Below are positions 1-8,306 of a stretch of 59,072 bases of DNA, piece after piece; position 1 is the stretch's first letter; every line of letters starts with the position of its first letter. The stretch is taken from the NCBI RefSeq assembly GCF_000513935.1, contig NZ_AZUY01000039.1, forward strand, positions 1 through 59,072, written 5' to 3'. Below the pieces are notes generated by a model. It was not told the DNA's origin. It searched no databases and saw only the letters and a program-made list of their open reading frames with translations. The DNA comes from Mesorhizobium sp. WSM3626. Lineage in GTDB: Bacteria > Pseudomonadota > Alphaproteobacteria > Rhizobiales > Rhizobiaceae. A program made the position numbers and the translations under genes.

Positions 1-229
1 CGCGGTCCGACAGCCCGTAAAGCGACTGCAAGAGCAGGGCCTTGAAGAGAACCAGCGCTGGCCAGCCGGGATGGCCCGGACCACCATGATTGAGCCCGCC
101 AAGCAGCTTCTCGAAACGGTACCACTTCACCAGCGACTCGATCCGACCCAGGATTCCCGACGAGCCAACCGCCTTGTTCCCAAGGAACGCCTCGACAAAG
201 CTCATCTGTCCCGTCCGCTTCACCGCCAT
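1..229 (-). CDS. IS5-superfamily transposase, N-terminal part (cut by window edge)
   Basis: This is the first 76 codons of a transposase whose remainder lies left of the window. It begins MAVKRTGQMSFVEAF and carries the GPGHPGWPALVLFKALLLQ stretch typical of the DUF772 N-terminal domain of IS5-group DDE transposases. A GGAGG sits seven bases before the ATG, so the start is well supported. The element moves itself by cut-and-paste or copy-in transposition in the cytoplasm. The catalytic DDE residues are outside the window. The IS end probably lies near position 286, where a dispersed palindromic repeat appears to be interrupted. Whether the element is intact cannot be judged from here. Confidence 0.8.
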   Translation of the reverse strand, partial: MAVKRTGQMSFVEAFLGNKAVGSSGILGRIESLVKWYRFEKLLGGLNHGGPGHPGWPALVLFKALLLQSLYGLSDR

Positions 230-286
230 CGCAAATCCCTCCGAGCAATAATCGAAGTGAATCACAATGCCAGAATTGCGCAACAA

Positions 287-348
287 GCCCCTTGTGGGAG
301 AAGGTGGATTGGCGCGTAGCGCCAAGACGGATGAGGGGTGTTCCAGCT
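287..348. repeat. Dispersed rhizobial palindromic repeat, probably truncated by the IS
   Basis: The segment contains a perfect 7-bp inverted repeat (TTGGCGC-GTA-GCGCCAA, 309-325) and the motif GGGAGAAGGTG. The second motif recurs as a full inverted repeat at 32959-32984. From memory, such sequences are common between genes in Mesorhizobium. The arm expected to pair with GGGAGAAGG is missing on the left, which suggests that the neighbouring transposon interrupted it. Confidence 0.5.
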
Positions 349-375
349 TGGCGCCTGCGTTTCACCAGATCCGCT

Positions 376-1683
376 TCACGCCTCTCCGAACACCCGCTTG
401 AAAATCGTGTCGACGTGCTTGGTGTGGTAGCCCAGGTCGAATTTCTCGCGGATTTGCGCCTCCGGCAGCGCTGCGGTCACTTCCTTGTCGGCCAGAAGTT
501 CCTCAAGGAAATCGGCGCCTTGTTCCCACACTTTCATGGCGTTGCGCTGCACCAGCCGGTAGGAGTCCTCGCGCGAGAGGCCAGCCTGCGTCAGCGCCAG
601 CATCACGCGCTGGGAATGCACCAAGCCGCGGAACTTGTTCATGTTGTTCAGCATGTTCTCGGGATAGACGACAAGCTTGTCGACGACGCTGGTCAGGCGT
701 GACAGCGCGAAATCGAGCGTCACGGTGGCGTCCGGGCCGATCATGCGCTCGACCGAGGAGTGCGAGATGTCGCGTTCGTGCCAGAGCGCCACGTTCTCCA
801 TCGCCGGCAACGCCATGGAGCGCACCATGCGGGCAAGGCCGGTGAGATTTTCGGTCAGCACCGGATTGCGCTTGTGCGGCATCGCCGACGAGCCTTTCTG
901 GCCCGGCGAAAAATACTCTTCCGCTTCCAGCACTTCGGTGCGTTGCAGATGCCGGACCTCGATCGCCAGCCGCTCGATGGACGAGGCGATGACGCCGAGC
1001 GTGGCGAAGAACATGGCGTGGCGGTCGCGCGGGATCACTTGCGTCGACACCGGCTCCGGCTTCAGTCCCAGCTTTTGGGCCACATGTTCCTCGACATAGG
1101 GCTCGATGTTGGCGAAGGTGCCGACCGCCCCTGAAATCGCACAGGTGGCAATGTCTTCGCGCGCGTGCACCAGCCGATCGCGGCAGCGCGAGAATTCGGC
1201 GTAGGCCTGCGCGAGCTTGATGCCGAAGGTGGTCGGCTCGGCATGGATGCCGTGGCTGCGGCCGATGGTGACGGTGTCCTTGTGCTCGAAGGCGCGACGC
1301 TTGAGCGCGGCAAGCAACGTATCGATGTCGGCCAGCAGGATGTCGCTGGCACGGGTGAGTTGCACCGCAAAGCAGGTGTCGAGCACGTCCGAGGACGTCA
1401 TGCCCTGATGGATGAAGCGCGCGTCGGGCCCGACGAATTCGGCAAGATGGGTGAGGAAGGCGATGACATCATGCTTGGTGACGCGCTCGATGGCGTCGAT
1501 CTTCTCGATGTTGAATTCCGCCGCGCTTCCCTTTTCCCAGATGGTTTTGGCCGCTTCCTTGGGGATGACGCCCAGTTCAGCCAGCGCGTCGCAGGCATGA
1601 GCCTCGATTTCGAACCAGATGCGAAACCGGGTTTCGGGCGACCAGATGGCGACCATTTCCGGCCGGGAGTAGCGAGGGATCAT
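376..1683 (-). CDS. purB: Adenylosuccinate lyase
   Basis: PurB catalyses two eliminations of fumarate in purine synthesis: SAICAR to AICAR, and adenylosuccinate to AMP. The 435-aa protein has the normal length for the alphaproteobacterial form. It starts MIPRYSRPEMVAIWS and contains the fumarase/aspartase superfamily signature GSSAMPHKRNP at about residues 264-274, which forms the flexible catalytic loop. The region around TIGRSHGIHAEPTTFG carries the conserved active-site His. The gene stands alone between an IS and a divergent small gene, so no operon is visible. Identification is firm. Confidence 0.97.
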   Translation of the reverse strand: MIPRYSRPEMVAIWSPETRFRIWFEIEAHACDALAELGVIPKEAAKTIWEKGSAAEFNIEKIDAIERVTKHDVIAFLTHLAEFVGPDARFIHQGMTSSDVLDTCFAVQLTRASDILLADIDTLLAALKRRAFEHKDTVTIGRSHGIHAEPTTFGIKLAQAYAEFSRCRDRLVHAREDIATCAISGAVGTFANIEPYVEEHVAQKLGLKPEPVSTQVIPRDRHAMFFATLGVIASSIERLAIEVRHLQRTEVLEAEEYFSPGQKGSSAMPHKRNPVLTENLTGLARMVRSMALPAMENVALWHERDISHSSVERMIGPDATVTLDFALSRLTSVVDKLVVYPENMLNNMNKFRGLVHSQRVMLALTQAGLSREDSYRLVQRNAMKVWEQGADFLEELLADKEVTAALPEAQIREKFDLGYHTKHVDTIFKRVFGEA

Positions 1684-1960
1684 ATGGATCGATTTCCAGC
1701 TTCGCGTTGCGTTGGTCGCGTCCTAACAGAGGCGGGCAAAATGCTCAACGTTGCTGCCGCGCAAACCAGAGGCTGGTCAAGCGGAAATAGTGCCGGATTC
1801 CACAGGCGAGTGAAGGCGAACGCATGGACCTGAGAGGAGATTGGACGCGGTTGATTGCCCAATCAAAACGTCGTGCGGGCCAAAGCCGATGCATCCAATC
1901 CGCTCGTCATTTGTTATTGTCGGCAATTCCAATGGCAACCACCCCAATGGAGAACCTGAC

Positions 1961-2215
1961 ATGACCGACACCAGCAAAATTCGTGAGCACATGGAAGTCG
2001 TCGGCGCCGATGGCGTGCATATCGGCACCGTCGACAAGGTCGATGGCCAGCGCATCAAGCTGACCAAGGCCGACAGCGGCGAGGGCGCCCACAAGGGTCA
2101 TCACCATTATATTTCCCTGGCCCTGGTTGCCGAGGTCGATGGCAAGAAGGTGTGGTTGTCCGCGAATTCCGATGTCGCCGTGACATTCGAGGAAGAAAAA
2201 TCCGATCCGGTTTGA
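1961..2215 (+). CDS. DUF2171 domain protein
   Basis: An 84-aa cytoplasmic protein beginning MTDTSKIREHMEVVGADG. The pattern IREHMEVVGADGVHIGTVD followed by a VDGQRIKLTK stretch matches the DUF2171 family, small proteins common in rhizobia with a predicted beta-barrel, PRC-barrel-like fold. A longer reading from 1841 is possible, but the family begins at this ATG and the extra N-terminus has no family character. It has no signal peptide and no catalytic motif. Its function is unknown. It converges with the peptidase gene on the other strand, with a 9-bp gap between their stops. Confidence 0.8.
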   Translation: MTDTSKIREHMEVVGADGVHIGTVDKVDGQRIKLTKADSGEGAHKGHHHYISLALVAEVDGKKVWLSANSDVAVTFEEEKSDPV

Positions 2216-2224
2216 TCGATGGCT

Positions 2225-3250
2225 TTAGCCCAGGCGTGACGACCACACGGGAAACAGGTCGCCATCAGCCGGCGTCGCGGCAAACACGCCACGGCTGATG
2301 GCGCGCGCCATGGTGGCGCCGGCCGCGGCATAGAGGTCGACCGTTGCGTCGGCGGTCAGTTCGACCCCGCTCTTGCCGGTGGCCAGCGCGAACACCAGGT
2401 CGCCGTCGGCCGGCGTGTGCGTTGGCCAGATGGCGCGCACGAAGCCGTCATGCGCCGAAATCGCCAGGCGTTTCGCGGCGGCCTTGGTGAGGACCGCGTC
2501 TGTCGCGATGATGGCGATGGTCGTGTTGCCGCCGCTTTCCATCTGCCGCCCGTGATCCTTGTCGCGGTATTTCAGCAAGATCCGCTTTGCGTCTTCGGGC
2601 ATGGGCGAGGGATAACCGAGCCCGCCGAATTCATCGCCGATTTCGAAGGGCGCCGCCCAGAAATAGCGGGTGCGGCCGACGGTGACCGATCCGGTTGGGT
2701 TGACGGCGGCCAGCGCGCCGATGGTGACGCCATTGTCCAGCAACGTCGAGGCGGAACCCAGGCCACCCTTTAGCCCCGACGTCAGTGCACCGGTACCGGC
2801 GCCGGCCGTGCCAAGTTGGAAATCGACGGCGGCTGCCTGTACCGACTCATAGCCGAGGTCGCGATAGGGCGGATAGCGGCCCCAGTCCTTGTCGCCGCCA
2901 TTGCGCAGGTCGAACAGGATCGCCGCCGGCACGATCGGCACCCGGAAGCCGCCCACCTCGAAGCCGATGCCGCGTTCGCGCAGCGCGGCCTGCACGCCCG
3001 ATGCCGCATCGAGGCCGAAAGCCGAGCCGCCCGACAGCACGACGGCATGGATTGTCTCCACGGAATTGTGCGGTTCCAGCAGATCCGTCTCGCGGGTCCC
3101 AGGCGCGCCGCCAAGGATTTGCACACCCGCCACCGCCGGCTCGTCGCAAAGGACGGTCGTCACGCCGGACTTAAGCCTGGCATCGGAAGCATTGCCGACG
3201 CGCAGGCCGGCAACGTCTGATATGAGATTGCGCGGACCGGTGCGGAACAT
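2225..3250 (-). CDS. P1 (DmpA/S58-type) family aminopeptidase or amidohydrolase
   Basis: A 341-aa member of the P1/DmpA N-terminal-nucleophile hydrolases, which cleave amino-acid amides, beta-peptides or related amide bonds after self-processing into two chains. Family hallmarks are the N-terminal DVAGLRVGNASD, the VLSGGSAFGLDAASGV segment near residues 91-106, and THTPADGDLVFALATG near residues 277-292. In the homologues the last segment contains the nucleophile exposed by autocleavage; here it would be the Thr in HTPADGD. No signal peptide is seen, so it is probably cytoplasmic. The start overlaps the stop of the upstream binding-protein gene (TGATG), which implies translational coupling. 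The substrate is unknown. Confidence 0.88.
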   Translation of the reverse strand: MFRTGPRNLISDVAGLRVGNASDARLKSGVTTVLCDEPAVAGVQILGGAPGTRETDLLEPHNSVETIHAVVLSGGSAFGLDAASGVQAALRERGIGFEVGGFRVPIVPAAILFDLRNGGDKDWGRYPPYRDLGYESVQAAAVDFQLGTAGAGTGALTSGLKGGLGSASTLLDNGVTIGALAAVNPTGSVTVGRTRYFWAAPFEIGDEFGGLGYPSPMPEDAKRILLKYRDKDHGRQMESGGNTTIAIIATDAVLTKAAAKRLAISAHDGFVRAIWPTHTPADGDLVFALATGKSGVELTADATVDLYAAAGATMARAISRGVFAATPADGDLFPVWSSRLG

Positions 3251-4323
3251 CAGTTGTTTTCCAAGGGCACGAAGCGGGTGCCGTCGAAGCGGAAGACACG
3301 GTAGGGGCTCTGGTTGAGGTCGCCCTTGGCGTCGAAGCGGACTGGCCCGATCGCCGTGGTGAAATCATGCCCGGTGAGCGCATCGGTCAGTGGTTTGCCG
3401 GACTTTGCGGCGTCCGCCGTCGCCGCCTTGGCGATCTCGACCGCCGCATAGGCCGGCAAGGTGTAGCCATCCGGCACGATCTTTTGCGCGGAAAAGCTCT
3501 CCAGCACTTTAGGGTCCGCGACATCGGCCCATTCGGGCGGCGCGATCATCAGGGTGCCCGTTGCATAAGGCACGTCGCCGGGCGGCGTGCGCAGGTTTTC
3601 GCCGCCGGCAAGGACGATGCCCGTCTGGAGCTGGGCGGCATCGCGCCCCATGATGGCGATGTCGTCGCCGTCGCCGCCGGCAAAAACATGCGTGGCGCCG
3701 GCCTTTTTCAGCCGCCCCACCAGGCCGATCTGGTTGTCGAGCTGCGGCCGGAACGTGTCGACGAAGACCGGTTTCAGCGCTGCCTGCTCGGCCGCCGCGC
3801 GAAACGTCTCGGCGATCTCGCGGCCATAGATGGTGCCGTCATCGATGATGGCGAACAGTTCGTCACGCCACAGCCGGGTGAGGTTAGAGGCGACAGCGTT
3901 GCGCTCATCGTCGCCGCGTGGTCCCAAGCGATATACCGGCCAGCCGGTCTCGGCGCGGCGGTCGGTCAGGCTTTCGGTTCGCACGCCGATGGTGATGACC
4001 GGGATGTTGGCGTCCTTCAGGACAGGCATCGCCGCTTCGATAGCCTCCGTGCAGAGGAAGCCGATCACGACATTGACCTTGGCTGCCACGAACTCGCTGG
4101 CCGCCGCGGCGCCGCCGTTGCCGGTGCAGGCGTCATCCACGGTCTTGAACTGGATGCCGTTTGCCTCTGCCGCCAGCCGGGCGCCGGCCTCGATCTGCTT
4201 GCCGAGGATGGCCGATGGTCCCGACAGGGGCGCGGCGACGCCGATCGTGAGCGTCTGGGCGCCAGCGGCACCGGTCAGCAACAGCCAGGCCAGTGCGATG
4301 GATATCGTTCCCCCGGATCGCAT
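3250..4323 (-). CDS. Periplasmic ABC transporter substrate-binding protein (branched-chain amino acid type)
   Basis: A 357-aa periplasmic binding protein of the type I (Leu/Ile/Val-binding, LivJ-like) fold. The chosen ATG gives a clear signal peptide (MRSGGTISIALAWLLL ending near GAAGAQ). The mature protein opens with LTIGVAAPLSGPSAILGKQ, the usual first strand and helix of this family. An in-frame start at 4407 would add a non-hydrophobic 28-residue extension and is less likely. No permease or ATPase genes are adjacent, so it either shares a transporter encoded elsewhere or acts as a sensor. Coupling to the P1 peptidase gene suggests its ligand is an amide or peptide that the peptidase then hydrolyses; this is inference. 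Confidence 0.85.
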   Translation of the reverse strand: MRSGGTISIALAWLLLTGAAGAQTLTIGVAAPLSGPSAILGKQIEAGARLAAEANGIQFKTVDDACTGNGGAAAASEFVAAKVNVVIGFLCTEAIEAAMPVLKDANIPVITIGVRTESLTDRRAETGWPVYRLGPRGDDERNAVASNLTRLWRDELFAIIDDGTIYGREIAETFRAAAEQAALKPVFVDTFRPQLDNQIGLVGRLKKAGATHVFAGGDGDDIAIMGRDAAQLQTGIVLAGGENLRTPPGDVPYATGTLMIAPPEWADVADPKVLESFSAQKIVPDGYTLPAYAAVEIAKAATADAAKSGKPLTDALTGHDFTTAIGPVRFDAKGDLNQSPYRVFRFDGTRFVPLENN

Positions 4324-4438
4324 CCTGCCGAACCGTCCCTCCAAGCCCGTGCGCGCGGGCGCCAATTCCCGCCAAGACCTAAAGGCTGTCCGGCCTTGGT
4401 GCAACACGCGAATTCCGGATATGGGCCAAGCACTTCGC

Positions 4439-4467
4439 TTGTGGCATGTGATGTCTGGCCATATATA
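4439..4467 (+). promoter_or_regulatory. Candidate sigma-70 promoter for the molybdoenzyme maturation operon
   Basis: TTGTGG (4439-4444) and TATATA (4462-4467) are separated by 17 bases and lie 32 bases before the GTG start of the flavin reductase gene. Spacing is ideal, and the -35 matches consensus at its first three bases. No riboswitch-like structure was recognised between promoter and gene. Confidence 0.4.
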
Positions 4468-4498
4468 ACAGTTCAGGTTTTGGCTGTGGAAATCTCCA

Positions 4499-5026
4499 GT
4501 GCTGAAGATAAACGATATTGGACCGCAGGCCTATCGCGACGCGATGAGCCATTTTGCCGGTCACGTTCATGTGGTGACCACCGACGGACCCGCCGGCAAG
4601 CGTGGCGCGACGGTGATCGCGGCTTGTTCCGTGTCGGACACGCCGCCGACCATCCTGGTCTGCCTCAACCGTGAAAACCCCAAAAACGAGCCGTTCGTGA
4701 AGAACGGCAGGTTTGCCTTGAACACGCTGGCTTCGCACCAGGAGCCGCTGTCGATTGGATTCTCCGGTATGACTGGGTTGCCGGTCGAAGAGCGTTTCGC
4801 GCTTGGCGAGTGGGACGTGATTTCCACCGGCGCGCCGACGCTGAAAGGCGCGCTCGCCGTTTTCGATTGCGAGTTGATCGACACCAAGGACCTGGCCACC
4901 CATCGTGTGCTTTTTGGCAAGGTGACAGGCCTTCGCATGGGCGATAATTTGCGGCCGCTGATCTACCACGCGCGCGGCTACCACGTCCTGCAAAGTGGGG
5001 CGGTCGCACCCACGGAGAAAGAATGA
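4499..5026 (+). CDS. Flavin reductase-like (HpaC-type) FMN-binding protein
   Basis: A 175-aa split-barrel flavin reductase domain protein. Such enzymes reduce FMN or FAD with NAD(P)H and supply it to a partner, or use flavin as bound cofactor. The conserved start FRDAMSHFAG-like segment (YRDAMSHFAGHVHVVTT), the SVSDTPPTILVCLNR strand and a terminal GDNLRPLIYHARGYH are typical. The start is a GTG; the next ATG at 4541 is in another frame. Its stop overlaps the start of the MoxR gene by four bases (ATGA), so it belongs to the molybdenum-hydroxylase maturation operon. Its role there is not established; it could supply electrons or flavin to the missing oxidoreductase. Confidence 0.85.
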   Translation: MLKINDIGPQAYRDAMSHFAGHVHVVTTDGPAGKRGATVIAACSVSDTPPTILVCLNRENPKNEPFVKNGRFALNTLASHQEPLSIGFSGMTGLPVEERFALGEWDVISTGAPTLKGALAVFDCELIDTKDLATHRVLFGKVTGLRMGDNLRPLIYHARGYHVLQSGAVAPTEKE

Positions 5027-5952
5027 GCGACTTGAAACCGCGCCCCGTGCCGCGGACGATCGATGAGACGCTCGATCTCCTGACCGGCGCGGACTATGTC
5101 GCGGACCGGTCGCTGGCAACGGTACTTTTCCTGTCGCTGCGCATGAAACGGCCGCTTTTCCTCGAGGGGGAGGCCGGCGTCGGCAAGACCGAGATCGCCA
5201 AGGTGTTGGCCGAGGCGCTTGGCCGCCGGCTGATCCGACTGCAGTGCTATGAGGGGCTCGACGTCTCCTCGGCCGTCTATGAGTGGAACTACGCCGCGCA
5301 GATGATCGAGATCCGCATGGAGGAGGCTGCCGGCAAGGTCGAGCGCTCCGCCATGGAGCGGAACGTCTTCTCGGAAAAATACCTGATCCGCCGGCCGGTG
5401 CTCGATGCGCTGACCGGCAAGACGGGCGCCGCCCCGGTCTTCCTGATCGACGAGCTCGACCGCACCGACGAAGCGTTCGAGGCCTTCCTGCTCGAGATCC
5501 TCTCCGACTTCCAGGTGACGGTGCCTGAGCTGGGCACGATCAAGGCGGAAGAGCCGCCGATCGTCATCATCACCACCAATCGCACGCGCGAGATCCACGA
5601 CGCTCTGAAGCGGCGCTGCCTCTATCACTGGGTCGACTATCCCAATGCGGAACGCGAGCTGGAGATCGTGCGCCGCAAGGTGCCTCGGGCCAACCAGCGG
5701 CTTTCGGCCGAAGTGGTCTCCTTCATCCAGAAGCTGCGCCAGCTCGAGCTGTTCAAGGTACCTGGCGTCGCCGAAACCATAGACTGGGCCGGTGCACTGA
5801 CCGAACTCGACAAGGTGGCGCTCGATCCGGAGACCGTGTCCGACACGATCGGCGTGCTGCTGAAATACCAGGACGACATTGCCCGCATCGGTGCGGGTGA
5901 GGGCCGGCGCATCCTCGACGAGGTCAAGGCCGAGCTTGCGGCGGCGGAGTAG
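5023..5952 (+). CDS. MoxR-family AAA+ ATPase (CoxD-like)
   Basis: A 309-aa AAA+ chaperone-like ATPase of the MoxR group. Walker A is GEAGVGKTE (about residues 48-56) and Walker B is VFLIDELDR (about 142-150); a sensor-1 ITTNRTREIHD follows. In carboxydotrophs the homologue CoxD works with the VWA protein CoxE to assemble the copper-sulfur-molybdenum centre of CO dehydrogenase. Paired MoxR/VWA proteins in general remodel or insert metal centres into enzymes. It overlaps the flavin reductase upstream and is followed four bases later by the VWA gene, giving a coupled pair. The client is probably a xanthine-oxidase-family enzyme encoded elsewhere. Confidence 0.92.
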   Translation: MSDLKPRPVPRTIDETLDLLTGADYVADRSLATVLFLSLRMKRPLFLEGEAGVGKTEIAKVLAEALGRRLIRLQCYEGLDVSSAVYEWNYAAQMIEIRMEEAAGKVERSAMERNVFSEKYLIRRPVLDALTGKTGAAPVFLIDELDRTDEAFEAFLLEILSDFQVTVPELGTIKAEEPPIVIITTNRTREIHDALKRRCLYHWVDYPNAERELEIVRRKVPRANQRLSAEVVSFIQKLRQLELFKVPGVAETIDWAGALTELDKVALDPETVSDTIGVLLKYQDDIARIGAGEGRRILDEVKAELAAAE

Positions 5953-5956
5953 GGGA

Positions 5957-7207
5957 ATGAAGGCTTCGCGTCCCGACCCCAGAGAGGCGACCGAGGACGG
6001 GCGGATCGCCGACAATATCGTCTATTTCGCCCGCACCTTGCGCAAGGCCGGCATGCGGGTCGGGCCGGCCTCGGTCAAGGACGCGATCGAGGCGGTGCTC
6101 GTCGCCGGCATCGGCTCGCGCGATGATTTTTACTGGACGCTGCACGCCGTGCTGGTCTCGCGCCATGAGGATCATGCCACCTTCGACGAAGCCTTCAGGC
6201 TGTTCTGGAAATCGCGCGAACTGATCGAGAAGCTGCTGGCGATGTTTTCGCCGGTGGCCCCTGACGTCAGGCAGAAGCAGAAGCCGCGCGCGGCCGAAAA
6301 CCGCGTCAGCCAGGCGATGTTCGAGGGTCATCAGAAGAACCAGACGCCGCAGGAAGTCCCTGAGATCGAAGTCGACGCCCGCTTCACCTTTTCCGGCAAC
6401 GAGGTGTTGCGGGGCAAGGATTTCGCGCAGATGAATGCCGCCGAGATGGCGGACGCCAGGAAGGCTATCACCGAGCTGCGATTGCCTTTCGACATGGTGC
6501 GGACCAGGCGCTTCAAGGCCGATGCGCACGGCCGCCGCATCGATCCACGTGCCATGATGCGCTCGGCGGCGCGCACCGGCGGTGAACTGATCCTGCCGAA
6601 ATTCCGCTCGGTCCGCGAAACCCACCCGCCGCTGGTGGTACTGGCCGACATTTCCGGTTCGATGAGCCAGTACACGCGCATCTTCCTGCATTTCCTGCAT
6701 GCGCTGACGGAAAAGCGCCGGCACGTGCACACTTTCGTCTTCGGCACGCGGCTGACCAATTTGACCCGGCAGATGCGCCACCGCGATCCCGATGCCGCCC
6801 TTGCCGATTGCTCGGCGGCGGTCAAGGACTGGTCGGGCGGCACGCGCATCGGCGATACGCTGGCCGAGTTCAACCTTGTATGGTCACGGCGCGTGCTGGG
6901 ACAGGGCGCGGTGGTGCTTTTGATCACCGACGGGCTGGAGCGCGACGACGTCATGGGCTTGTCGGAAGAGATGGAGCGGCTGCACAAATCCTGCCGGCGG
7001 CTGATATGGCTCAATCCGTTGCTGCGCTTCGATGGTTTCCAAGCGCGCGCCCGAGGCGTCAAGGCGATGCTGCCGCATGTCGACGAATTCCGCTCCGTGC
7101 ACAATCTCGAAGCGCTCGCCGATCTCTGCGCCTCGCTCGACAAGAAATCGGCGCTTTCGGTCGATCCGCGGCGCTGGATGGGTGCTGGCGCGAGGCACGC
7201 CGCATAG
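5957..7207 (+). CDS. VWA domain protein, CoxE family
   Basis: A 416-aa partner of the MoxR ATPase. The N-terminal half is helical with RIADNIVYFARTLRKAG near residue 15, typical of CoxE. The C-terminal half is a von Willebrand A domain whose MIDAS motif is DISGSMS (about residues 231-237), preceded by VVLA and followed by a conserved Thr-containing GGTRIGDTLAEF. The ATG chosen sits after AGGGGA and four bases beyond the MoxR stop; a longer in-frame reading inside the MoxR gene was rejected. MIDAS proteins bind Mg2+ and a client ligand. Its role is metal-centre maturation, inferred from CoxDE homology. Confidence 0.9.
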   Translation: MKASRPDPREATEDGRIADNIVYFARTLRKAGMRVGPASVKDAIEAVLVAGIGSRDDFYWTLHAVLVSRHEDHATFDEAFRLFWKSRELIEKLLAMFSPVAPDVRQKQKPRAAENRVSQAMFEGHQKNQTPQEVPEIEVDARFTFSGNEVLRGKDFAQMNAAEMADARKAITELRLPFDMVRTRRFKADAHGRRIDPRAMMRSAARTGGELILPKFRSVRETHPPLVVLADISGSMSQYTRIFLHFLHALTEKRRHVHTFVFGTRLTNLTRQMRHRDPDAALADCSAAVKDWSGGTRIGDTLAEFNLVWSRRVLGQGAVVLLITDGLERDDVMGLSEEMERLHKSCRRLIWLNPLLRFDGFQARARGVKAMLPHVDEFRSVHNLEALADLCASLDKKSALSVDPRRWMGAGARHAA

Positions 7208-7256
7208 CCATATGTTTCCTGGTTCCCTGGAAAAACAGACCCTGAGAGAAGCAACG

Positions 7257-7595
7257 ATGAGCGACAGCATTTATCTCGATGAGGCCCGCGACCCGCTGAT
7301 CATCGCGGAAACCTGGATGAAGGACGGCAAGGATGTGGCTATCGCGACCGTGGTCGAGACCTGGGGTTCGGCGCCACGCCCGGTCGGCAGCCACCTTGTC
7401 ATCGATGCCGGTGGCAATTTCCACGGGTCCGTTTCGGGTGGGTGCGTCGAGGGCGCCGTCGTGACCGAGGCGGTCGACGTCATCGGCTCCGGCAAGGCCA
7501 GGATGCTGGAGTTCGGTGTCGCCGATGAGACGGCCTGGCAGGTGGGCCTGTCCTGTGGCGGCCGTATCAAGGTTTATGTTGAGCGCTTGGGCTGA
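7257..7595 (+). CDS. XdhC/CoxI family protein, N-terminal (molybdopterin-binding) domain only
   Basis: This 112-aa protein corresponds to the N-terminal XdhC_CoxI domain alone. Recognisable motifs are VAIATVVETWGSAPRPVGSH, then GSVSGGCVEGAVV with the conserved Cys, and LSCGGRIKVYVE at the end with a second Cys. XdhC binds molybdenum cofactor, guards its sulfuration and inserts it into xanthine-dehydrogenase-like enzymes. Full XdhC proteins also carry a Rossmann domain; here that is a separate gene starting six bases after the stop. The start follows a GAGAGAAGCAACG leader; an earlier reading overlapping the VWA gene is unsupported. Confidence 0.9.
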   Translation: MSDSIYLDEARDPLIIAETWMKDGKDVAIATVVETWGSAPRPVGSHLVIDAGGNFHGSVSGGCVEGAVVTEAVDVIGSGKARMLEFGVADETAWQVGLSCGGRIKVYVERLG

Positions 7596-7601
7596 ACTCG
7601 G

Positions 7602-8306
7602 ATGGATCCCTACGCGCTGAAGACGCTCAATGCCGAACGACGCGCCCGCCGCGCGGCGATCCTCGTCACCGATCTCGGTGACGGTCGCGATCGTATCGTG
7701 CGGGAGGGTGATCAGGTCGCCGGCGATCTCGGAGCGGCGATCGCCAAGGCGTTTCGCTCCGGCAATTCCGGCTCCGTCGAGGCGGAAGGTCGGACATTTT
7801 TTCTCAATGCGCATCTGCCGCAGCCGCGCATGGTGGTGATCGGCGCCGTCCATATCAGCCAGGCGCTCGCGCCGATGGCCCGGATCGCTGGCTATCCCCT
7901 GGAGATCATCGATCCGCGGACCGCCTTCGCCACATCAGACCGTTTTCCCGATGTCGCCTTGCATCCCGACTGGCCGCAGGATGTGCTGGAGCGCCAGCCG
8001 CTCGACAGTTACACCGCGCTCGCCGCCGTCACCCATGACCCGAAGATCGATGATTTCGCGCTGAAGGCGGCACTCGACGCCAACTGCTTCTATGTCGGGG
8101 CGCTGGGCAGCCGCAAGACGCATGCCAAGCGCGTCGAGCGCCTGCTGGCGCTGGGCGCGAGTGCCGACCAGATCGCGCGTATCCACGCGCCGATCGGGCT
8201 GGACATCGGGGCGGCAACCCCCGCCGAGATCGCCGTCGCCATTCTCGCGCAGACCATCCTTGCCTTCCGCTCGCGCGGTCTCGATGTGAAGGGCGCGGCG
8301 GCGTGA
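7602..8306 (+). CDS. XdhC/CoxF family protein with C-terminal Rossmann domain
   Basis: A 234-aa protein matching the C-terminal, NAD(P)-binding-like half of XdhC. The Rossmann strand is QPRMVVIGAVHISQALAP (near residues 74-91), with H/I variants of the usual GAGHI. The downstream motifs AAVTHDPKIDDFALK and YVGALGSRKTHAKRVERL are diagnostic of the XdhC_C domain. It is the partner of the 112-aa protein just upstream. Their split arrangement parallels coxI and coxF of CO-dehydrogenase clusters. It ends in a GTGA overlap with the next gene, so translation is coupled to the cofactor nucleotidyltransferase. Confidence 0.9.
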   Translation: MDPYALKTLNAERRARRAAILVTDLGDGRDRIVREGDQVAGDLGAAIAKAFRSGNSGSVEAEGRTFFLNAHLPQPRMVVIGAVHISQALAPMARIAGYPLEIIDPRTAFATSDRFPDVALHPDWPQDVLERQPLDSYTALAAVTHDPKIDDFALKAALDANCFYVGALGSRKTHAKRVERLLALGASADQIARIHAPIGLDIGAATPAEIAVAILAQTILAFRSRGLDVKGAAA

